From Halogeometricum sp. S1BR25-6 (GTDB lineage: Archaea > Halobacteriota > Halobacteria > Halobacteriales > Haloferacaceae), in NCBI RefSeq assembly GCF_031624495.1, contig NZ_JAMQOP010000005.1:248001-312000 (forward strand): a DNA stretch of 64,000 bases, given 5' to 3'. This document shows positions 33,385 through 39,952 of the stretch, piece by piece. Under the pieces are notes generated by a model that was not told the origin of the DNA, made no database searches, and saw only the letters and a list, made by a program, of their open reading frames with translations. The stretch's first letter is position 1. Each line of letters begins with the position of its first letter. A program made the translations under genes and the position numbers.

Positions 33385-33476
33385 TGACTGATTTGCGCCC
33401 TCTATTCAGCACAGCCACAGAAACTCACCAAACGCTGTCAGAAGCGACGTGCAACACTTAGAGGATGTATTCAGCA
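33385..33476 (-). repeat. 93-bp repeat copy O
   Basis: Last copy, reverse polarity, 92 bp (one base missing in the centre). Boxes TGACTGATTT and TGCAACACTT. It lies in the 373-bp gap between the FG-GAP and glycine-zipper genes. Confidence 0.88.
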
Positions 33477-33576
33477 ACCACGACCGGCCAGTTACATCGG
33501 CATCGAGACGCCTGTGAACAGGATACCTCTCGTTCTCCAGGATCTATTTTTATGCCCCTCGGAGACAATAGAGAGC

Positions 33577-33801
33577 ATGGGTTCCGATTCGAACGGTACG
33601 ATTGCTCTTGGTTTAGGTCTCGGAAACGCACTCGGGGCTGGTGCGGGGACTGCCATCGGGGCGATCACTGGCGACCTTCTCTTCTGGTTGGGAATGAGAA
33701 TCGGTTTCGGCTCAGCGCTCGGGACGGCTATAGGCGTTATCTTCACTCGTACGGGACACTTCGGCCATACGGACATCCCGGAGCGCCCCGATTCTGCCTG
33801 A
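33577..33801 (+). CDS. Small glycine-zipper membrane protein
   Basis: A 74-aa protein: short polar start (MGSDSNGT), two Gly/Ala helices (I-A-L-G-L-G-L-G-N-A-L-G-A-G-A-G and F-G-S-A-L-G-T-A-I-G-V-I-F) and a polar tail with His and Pro. It is a longer relative of the protein at 15594-15767. ATG 33577 is preferred to 33514. Function unknown. Confidence 0.65.
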   Translation: MGSDSNGTIALGLGLGNALGAGAGTAIGAITGDLLFWLGMRIGFGSALGTAIGVIFTRTGHFGHTDIPERPDSA

Positions 33802-33819
33802 CCGAGACGTACCCTGTAC

Positions 33820-33840
33820 TGACCGATTTCACGTCGGTCT
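33820..33840. promoter_or_regulatory. Small inverted repeat upstream of the CPBP gene
   Basis: GACCGA (33821-33826) faces TCGGTC (33834-33839) across 7 nt. It lies about 30 nt before ATG 33868 and could be an operator, or a relic of a repeat box. Confidence 0.3.
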
Positions 33841-33867
33841 CATTGAAACACATACTATACGGGTAAT

Positions 33868-34704
33868 ATGACTCACGCGATCTCAAAATCGAGCGACAAA
33901 GACATCGGCATTGCCGGCATTGTTGCGTTCCTGGTTCTGACGTTCGCGTGGTCATGGGGGTTTTGGGGATCGAAGATCCTTCTCGAAATGGGTGTCGTTG
34001 AGGGTGTTCCGGTCCTGCCGAATCTCGGCGCGTTCGGTCCGACAGTCGCTGCGTTTCTCCTCGTCGCGTACGCGAATGGGTTCGCGGGAGCGCGGCGGCT
34101 CGCTGGTCGAGCGATCCAGCTCGACTATCCCAAGCAATGGATTCTCGCGGCCCTGCTGCTCCCACCGGCGATCGTCGGCGGCGCGCTCGCGGTGGCCGTC
34201 GCCACCGGCACGACACCGACGTTCCCCTGGGTGGGCCAACCGATTGTCCTCCTCATCGCGTTCGGCTGGATCTTGGTGCTGGGAGGACCGATCCAAGAGG
34301 AGTTCGGGTGGCGTGGCTACCTCCTCGATCCGCTCCAAGAGCGGCTTACGCCGCTCGGTGGGGGTCTCGCTGTCGGACTCGTCTGGGCAGTCTGGCATCT
34401 ACCGTTGTTCTACATCCCGAGCGAGACGATCTACTACGACAATCCGTTCCTCGGGTTCGTTGTCTCCATCACCTTGCTCTCCGTGCTCATGACGTGGGTG
34501 TACAATAGTACGAACGGAAGCCTCCTCCCGGCGCTCCTCATGCACACCTCGTGGAACTGGGCCCAGGGAATGTTCCCTATTCTCGACTCCGATCCCGCGA
34601 GCCTCGCGATGGTCGGGTTCCTCGTCGCCGCGACCATCGTCGTGGTAGCGTATTCGGGGCCGAAACGGTTAGGACAGACGGGAAGGGTCACCCAATCTGA
34701 CTAA
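33868..34704 (+). CDS. CPBP-family intramembrane metalloprotease
   Basis: A 278-aa polytopic protein with the CPBP (Abi/CAAX-type) motifs: IQEEFGWRGYLLDPLQERL (the Glu pair at 144-145, Arg149), then LVWAVWHLPLF (His177) and the C-terminal helix with HTSWNWAQG. Family members are intramembrane proteases or prenyl-protein processing enzymes, and some give immunity to peptide toxins. The gene follows the glycine-zipper gene by 66 bp in the same direction, so the pair may be cotranscribed. Confidence 0.87.
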   Translation: MTHAISKSSDKDIGIAGIVAFLVLTFAWSWGFWGSKILLEMGVVEGVPVLPNLGAFGPTVAAFLLVAYANGFAGARRLAGRAIQLDYPKQWILAALLLPPAIVGGALAVAVATGTTPTFPWVGQPIVLLIAFGWILVLGGPIQEEFGWRGYLLDPLQERLTPLGGGLAVGLVWAVWHLPLFYIPSETIYYDNPFLGFVVSITLLSVLMTWVYNSTNGSLLPALLMHTSWNWAQGMFPILDSDPASLAMVGFLVAATIVVVAYSGPKRLGQTGRVTQSD

Positions 34705-34719
34705 CTCTCTCCCCTCAGA

Positions 34720-34959
34720 CTCGAACGCGATCTTCTGCTCGACACGTTAGATCAATCGTCGCTCTCCCGTCCGACCCCGTCGGAACTGAGCGACAGCCGG
34801 AGCCTTGACGGATTTAAGCTAGACGACTCACAGCAAGCCGTCCTTGCAGATATTCTCAGTCTCGGCGTTGGCGACCTCTCGCTCGTCGTGGGGCCTCCGG
34901 GTTCGGGGAAGACGGAAGTCATCGCCAAAGCAGCTCACGAGCTCGCTAGTTGTAACTAG
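34720..34959 (+). pseudogene. Superfamily-1 (Upf1/DNA2-like) helicase remnant
   Basis: About 79 codons in frame encode a piece of a large helicase: DGFKLDDSQQAVLADILSLG followed by LSLVVGPPGSGKTEVIAKAA, the Q-motif and Walker A region, then HELAS and a stop at 34957-34959. Neither the N-terminal part nor the later helicase motifs are present. It lies directly after the CPBP gene and before a perfect inverted repeat, marking the likely right edge of the island. Confidence 0.8.
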
Positions 34960-35490
34960 CGTGATTAACCAACGGCACCTCCGAAAGACAGCTTTCCGTT
35001 GGTTAACCGGAAGTTGCTGCTCAATTTGACCCGTATCTATGACACGAGAATCGTACGCATCGATGCTGGTGCAGTGTAGATCCCGATGCTCGTATTCCGA
35101 TTGACCGGATGAAGAGCCACCCCTATCGATTTGTTCTCGTACGAAAGAGCATCACAGGGCAAGGTTTGGACCGATGAAAATAATCGGGTGCCCCACCACT
35201 GACGACCTCTGGTGGAATCTCCCTCGTTTAAACCTCCATTTTATCGATTTTTGAGAGTTAGTACTGCAATCACACTGATCGAGATACCAATTAGTGAATC
35301 ACTGATTCATGGATTCTTAGATTCAATGAAAACAGATGACATCTGTATGACGTTATTCTTATAACGGAGAGAGATACCCACGTTTTCAGGCCCGGGATAG
35401 TATCTAGTATGATATATGAAGATGAGGACAGTCAGCCACCGGTTCGCATCCGAAGAGAGAAACACTCAGCTAAAACGAGACTTCGGAGGT
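34960..35490. other. AT-rich gene-free stretch with an inverted repeat
   Basis: TTAACCAACGG (34965-34975) is perfectly repeated in inverted form at 34996-35006 with a 20-nt loop. The rest is AT-rich, rich in short palindromic words around 35290-35330, with stops in all frames I read. It may be a junction scar or transposon remnant; no gene is supported. Confidence 0.5.
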
Positions 35491-37611
35491 TCAGCTGCCC
35501 GACCCGCGGCCGCCGGGGAAGTCCTGCCAGAGGAGTTCGTATCGCTCGTCGTCGGTTTGCAGTAGCACCACTCTCCCAGGCGTGAGCGTCATGCTCTCGG
35601 CGACGGGGAGCGATTTGCGCTCGCTAGGTTCAAGGCGCAGTCCCTCCTTGAAGGTGAAGCGTTCACCGTCGTCATCGAGGATGGCTGCACCCGACAGGTC
35701 GTACGTCTTCTCACTGGTGTTCCGTAATACCAACCGCTTGCTATCGCGTCGTTCGTCGACAGACTCGATGAGGATGTCCCGCCAGACCTCCTCGTCGGAC
35801 CCCAGGCCGGATCCTAAGCCGGGATCCGGCTTAGATTCTCCAGACTCGCGGTTGCTATACCATCGGTACAGCAGGTAGGCGAGAGCGGCCGCGACGAGCA
35901 GTCCGCCCGCAGCTAACAGGAGTTCCAGCGGGAAGGGTGAAGCGATCTGAACGGTCAGTTGGGTCGAGTCGCTGAGACCGTCGTCGTCAACGACGGTCAC
36001 CGTCGCCGTGTACGTTCCGGGTTCATCGTAGATGTGCGTCGCCGACGGCCCGTCGGTCACCGTCGTGGTTTCATCGCCGAAATCCCACCGGTACTCCGCG
36101 ATTCGTCCATCTGGGTCGTTCGACCCGGAGGCATCGAACGTGACCTCTTCGTCGGTCGCGAGGTCAGCACCCGAGGCGACCAGACCTGCCGTCGGGGGTG
36201 CGAGAACTCGCACCTCGTCGGTCACGATGGTCGAGGCACCGCGAGCGTCAGTGAGGATGAGCGTCACCGCGTAGGTTCCAGCTTCGTCGTACACGTGCGT
36301 CGGTCGGACGCCCGATGCGTCGCCTCCATCGCCGAAGTTCCACGCGTAGGTGAGCCTCGATGCGGATTCGTCGGTCGCCCCCGAGGCGTCGAAGGTGACC
36401 CTATCCCCGAGGAATATCCGCTCGGACGGGGAGTTCGCGGTGAAGTTTCCCTCCGGGGGCGCGTTCACCATGATCGGTCGGCTGTCGGTTCCGGTCTGTC
36501 CGTAACTGTCGGTGACGGTAAGAACGACCGTGTACGTTCCGCCCTCCTCATAGGCATGCTGAGGGAACTCACCCGTGCCTTTCATCCCGTCTCCGAACTC
36601 CCACTCGAAGCGTTCGATGATTCCGTCTGCATCCGTCCCCGACGCGTCGAATCTGACGATCTCTTTCTCGTCGGGAATGTTGGGATCGAACGTGAAGACG
36701 GCATCCAGATCTCCTGCGACGATTACGCGGGTCGTCACGGTGTCCTGGAGGCCCAGTTCGTCAGTGACGGTGAGCCTGACCACTTTCTCACCAGGTGAGG
36801 CGAACCGGTGCGTCGGCGAGCTGCCGGTTGATGTTTCTCCGTCGTCGAAGTCCCACTCCGTGCTGACGATCGTTCCGGCCGTTTGCGTTCCGGTGGTCTC
36901 GAACGTAACGTCGGAGTTGACACCGACAGAGTCAGACACATCGATGAGGCCTATCTCTGGACCACTAGCAGTGAACGAAAGATCGTCGAGTTGCGCGACG
37001 ATGGGGAACGAGCAGTCGTCTCCATCGAAGCAGAAATCCGGTTCTCCGTCGGAGTACGATACTACGACGCGCGAGAGACGGTCAGAGCCGGACGTGTTTA
37101 GCGTCACTTCGTTCCAGTAGTACAGTAGCTGCGTCTCGCTGTACGAGGCGACCACCGCATTGCCCTTATCGTACGCAGTAACCTCGATATCAGTGTATTC
37201 AGCGATGTACGTCGGACCAAAGAGCGATACCTGGGGCGGGTCCTGATCACCGCCGCGAACCGAGAACCTGACCTCCTCCTGCGGTTCCGAGAACATAATC
37301 TCGATCGACTCACCGTCCGAACGACTCTCGACGACGACACCGCCGCCGCGAGACGTCTCCGTTGCGGACGCTATCACGACACCACCGTCGAACTCAACGC
37401 GTTCGCCGTACTCGGTGACCGTCTCACCGACGTCGCCGTCCTCGAAGTCGTACGTTACCTCCGTCTGCTCCGTCGCCGTCGCGACGGACGGAACGGCACC
37501 GGCGACGATGGTAACGAACACCACTGCCAGTACGGTGAACCGTCTCGCTTTCGATCCGAGCGTCGATGTTCCGCGTCGAGTTTCTTTTCTTTGTGTGGAT
37601 ATCGTGAACAT
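35491..37611 (-). CDS. Exported multi-PKD protein with membrane anchor and lamin-tail-like domain
   Basis: A 706-aa protein. A signal peptide (F-T-V-L-A-V-V-F-V-T-I-V-A-G-A-V-P-S-V) leads to an N-terminal beta domain, four PKD domains (each with the W-x-F-G-D-G or W-D-F-D-D-G core and T-Y-x-V-x-L-x-V-T-D), a membrane helix (LLLAAGGLLVAAALAYLLYR) and a C-terminal domain of about 100 residues (DSKRLVLRNTSEKTYDLSGA and following) like a lamin-tail/LTD beta sandwich. That last domain is shared with the next gene upstream. It is probably surface-exposed with a cytoplasmic or membrane-proximal tail. It ends the minus-strand gene series that begins with the eCIS operon. Confidence 0.78.
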   Translation of the reverse strand: MFTISTQRKETRRGTSTLGSKARRFTVLAVVFVTIVAGAVPSVATATEQTEVTYDFEDGDVGETVTEYGERVEFDGGVVIASATETSRGGGVVVESRSDGESIEIMFSEPQEEVRFSVRGGDQDPPQVSLFGPTYIAEYTDIEVTAYDKGNAVVASYSETQLLYYWNEVTLNTSGSDRLSRVVVSYSDGEPDFCFDGDDCSFPIVAQLDDLSFTASGPEIGLIDVSDSVGVNSDVTFETTGTQTAGTIVSTEWDFDDGETSTGSSPTHRFASPGEKVVRLTVTDELGLQDTVTTRVIVAGDLDAVFTFDPNIPDEKEIVRFDASGTDADGIIERFEWEFGDGMKGTGEFPQHAYEEGGTYTVVLTVTDSYGQTGTDSRPIMVNAPPEGNFTANSPSERIFLGDRVTFDASGATDESASRLTYAWNFGDGGDASGVRPTHVYDEAGTYAVTLILTDARGASTIVTDEVRVLAPPTAGLVASGADLATDEEVTFDASGSNDPDGRIAEYRWDFGDETTTVTDGPSATHIYDEPGTYTATVTVVDDDGLSDSTQLTVQIASPFPLELLLAAGGLLVAAALAYLLYRWYSNRESGESKPDPGLGSGLGSDEEVWRDILIESVDERRDSKRLVLRNTSEKTYDLSGAAILDDDGERFTFKEGLRLEPSERKSLPVAESMTLTPGRVVLLQTDDERYELLWQDFPGGRGSGS

Positions 37612-37779
37612 GGATCTCTCTCCGAAACCGGTCGCTCACTAGCGCGGACTCATCTCTCCGACTAGTTCACGTGATGTACGCTCCCAAATGTCATAAACTT
37701 TAGTTATATAAGAATTTGGTACTCGATACGTTCCCGACGGTCGGACCTGCCGTTTCGTCGTTGAGCTACGTCTGTGCCA

Positions 37780-38451
37780 TCACTGGTCGTTCGACCGCCG
37801 CTCGCGGACAACGCTCAGCCACGGCAGTTCGTACTGTTCTCCCGATTTCGTCCGGAGCGTGACAGGCGCCCCGTAGGTGACGTCGAGATGCTTCTCGACG
37901 GGCAGCGACTCCCGGTCCCCGGGATTGATGACTAACCCATCGCGGAACGTGAACTCCTCTCCTCGGTCGTCAACGAGGATAGCTCCCGAGAGATCCCAGG
38001 GGTCGTCGCTGGTATTCTGCAAGACGAGGTCCTTGCGGTTCCGACGGTCCTCGACTTCGACGACGACGACGTCCTGCCACGGTTCTGATTCCGGTTCAGG
38101 CTTTTCGACTGGCTCTGGGTCCACTTCCGGATCGGGGTCGGACTCTAGCCTCTCAGGATCGTTCGCCGGCTTTCCGCGGATGCGACGGTACAGCCGACGT
38201 CCAGCGACGAGAATAACCAGCGAGAGCAGCACCGTCAGAAAGAACCTGCTGACGAAACCCAGAAAGAGGAAGTTGTTGACGAATCCTCGGACGAGGAAGA
38301 AGAGGACAAGAAACGCGAAGAAAGTGAACACACCCTTGACGATGAGCATCACTAGCTCGGTCAGGTCACGCTGTAGCGAGGCGGCGAACCCACCGCCAGC
38401 TCGGCGCTTCTCGGGTCGCTCGCCGTCGTCCGATCGGTCACTGCGGCTCAT
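37780..38451 (-). CDS. Membrane protein with lamin-tail-like C-terminal domain
   Basis: A 223-aa protein. A charged start (MSRSDRSDDGERPEKRRAGG) precedes two membrane helices (VMLIVKGVFTFFAFLVLFFL and FLGFVSRFFLTVLLSLVILV), an acidic Pro/Glu linker, and a C-terminal domain (NRKDLVLQNTSDDPWDLSGA, then PGDRESLPVEKHLDV and Y-E-L-P-W-L) homologous to the end of the 706-residue protein. ATG 38451 is chosen, as the longer frame has a basic, atypical extension. It may anchor or present eCIS particles, but that rests on position alone. Confidence 0.7.
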   Translation of the reverse strand: MSRSDRSDDGERPEKRRAGGGFAASLQRDLTELVMLIVKGVFTFFAFLVLFFLVRGFVNNFLFLGFVSRFFLTVLLSLVILVAGRRLYRRIRGKPANDPERLESDPDPEVDPEPVEKPEPESEPWQDVVVVEVEDRRNRKDLVLQNTSDDPWDLSGAILVDDRGEEFTFRDGLVINPGDRESLPVEKHLDVTYGAPVTLRTKSGEQYELPWLSVVRERRSNDQ

Positions 38452-38604
38452 TGCTCTCTGATATCTCTGGCTGACACGTTTCTTATTCCTCTGTTCGGGA
38501 AAACGCCGCACGAAACCCCGGTGGGGCCGGCGTTCGTCCGATACCATGTGGATACGTGTCATGCCGTCATAAACATTTGTACCGGTATCGGCGCCGGAGT
38601 CAGC

Positions 38605-39909
38605 CTATCGGTAGACGGCGAGTTTAATGAGAAGCCAGGATGCCGTCTCGCTCACCCGGTCCTGCGCGAGTACGACTCGGAGGATATCCCGGTCAGTCTC
38701 CTCCTTGTCGCGCTCCTCGCTCCAGACTTCGTCAAGTCGATCGACGGCCCGCCGGTAGCGTTCGAGGCTCTCCTCGGTCGCTTCGTCGCGGATTTCGCTC
38801 CGCAATTCGGTAGCCAGCTCCACGAGTTCGCCGACGAGTTCGAAGTACTTCTCGGGGCCGACGAACGGGTCGTCCTCAATCCGTTCGCGGAGCGTCTTAG
38901 CGATGTCGTGAGCGGCCTCGCTCTCGAACTCCTCGGTGACCGCCTCGAACGCCTGTACGGCCTCTTCGAGCGACCGATCTATCACGTAGCCTTCGAGCGT
39001 CGATATCGTGGCCTCGTCGTGTTCGACGCGGTCACGAAGCTCCGAAACCGCCGTCTCGAGGTCGGCGACGCGCTCGCGGAGTTCCGTCGGCACGCCCGTC
39101 TCGCCGCCACCGCCGGTCACGCGGTGGGGGTTGTCGTGGTCGAAGACGTGGCGGACCAGTGCGCCGTAGAGCATGTCGTTCGAGTACACTAACGGTCGGC
39201 GCTCCGCTCCGGTCGCCCGCCACGCCCCCTCGGACCGTTCGAACGCGCCGAGGAAAACGGCCGATTCGTCGGGAAACGGCAGGTCGGCGGTCGCCGCACG
39301 GTAGCCGCGGGCCAGTTCGCCCAGTCGGGTGTCTGTCGGGGCGAGCGTCTCGCCGGTGTCGAGGGAGATATCGACATCGAGCGTCGGTACCGGTTTGGAG
39401 ACCCCCTGAGTCTCCGTCGCGCCGTCCGAGTAGTACCGACAGACGATCTCGGGTGACTCCACGATCCGGTTGAACTCACAGCCCTCGGTGACGGCGCTCC
39501 CGAGGTCCGGCGTCGGAACTCGCTCGGTCTCGGTCTCTCGGTATCGGAGGTAGACGTGAACCACGGTGTCGTCGTTATCAGGTGCGGTGAACTCCTGACG
39601 GACGGTGTTTTCGACGACGAGTAATCGACCCGCGGCGTCGATGGCGACACCCGGCTGGACCGTCACTTCGAGTTCGGTCTCTTGGCCGTCGCGGTCGCGA
39701 CGCTCGTGAATCTCGTTCGTCTCGAGTCCGTCGACGATGCCCACGCCCGCGACGTGTCGGGCGAGCGTATCGAACCGGACGCGATGGAACTCCTGCTCGT
39801 CGTGCATGTCGCGCGGCGTCATCAGCTTCCCGTAGAAGAAGCGGTTCCGTTCGAGCGACGGCAGGTCGCCACGGCTCGCCGTGCGCTCTCGTTCGGCATT
39901 AGCACTCAT
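38605..39909 (-). CDS. eCIS baseplate-associated protein with FFYGKL motif
   Basis: A 434-aa protein. Near the start it carries RNRFFYGKLMTPRDMHDEQE and GVGIVDGL, a signature that recurs in proteins next to tail-protein-I genes in eCIS loci. A beta-rich middle (TVQPGVAIDAAGRLLVVEN, VVHVYLRYRETETERVP) follows, and the last 150 residues are coiled-coil-like. It is probably a structural adaptor or fibre-linked component at the baseplate. ATG 39909 is preferred; the upstream frame is basic and overlaps the promoter-proximal gap. It follows the tail-protein-I gene by 43 bp. Confidence 0.75.
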   Translation of the reverse strand: MSANAERERTASRGDLPSLERNRFFYGKLMTPRDMHDEQEFHRVRFDTLARHVAGVGIVDGLETNEIHERRDRDGQETELEVTVQPGVAIDAAGRLLVVENTVRQEFTAPDNDDTVVHVYLRYRETETERVPTPDLGSAVTEGCEFNRIVESPEIVCRYYSDGATETQGVSKPVPTLDVDISLDTGETLAPTDTRLGELARGYRAATADLPFPDESAVFLGAFERSEGAWRATGAERRPLVYSNDMLYGALVRHVFDHDNPHRVTGGGGETGVPTELRERVADLETAVSELRDRVEHDEATISTLEGYVIDRSLEEAVQAFEAVTEEFESEAAHDIAKTLRERIEDDPFVGPEKYFELVGELVELATELRSEIRDEATEESLERYRRAVDRLDEVWSEERDKEETDRDILRVVLAQDRVSETASWLLIKLAVYR

Positions 39910-39952
39910 GGGCTTACACGAGCTACGACCTCTCAGCGTATCAAGATAACTC

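Noticed and set aside
10514-33476. Canonical integron attC sites
   Set aside because: The 93-bp repeats lack the GTTRRRY/RYYYAAC core sites and overall dyad of bacterial attC, and no IntI gene is visible. I use integron only as an analogy.
10514-33476. CRISPR array
   Set aside because: Repeats are 93 bp, diverged, and separated by whole genes of varying length, and no cas gene is present.
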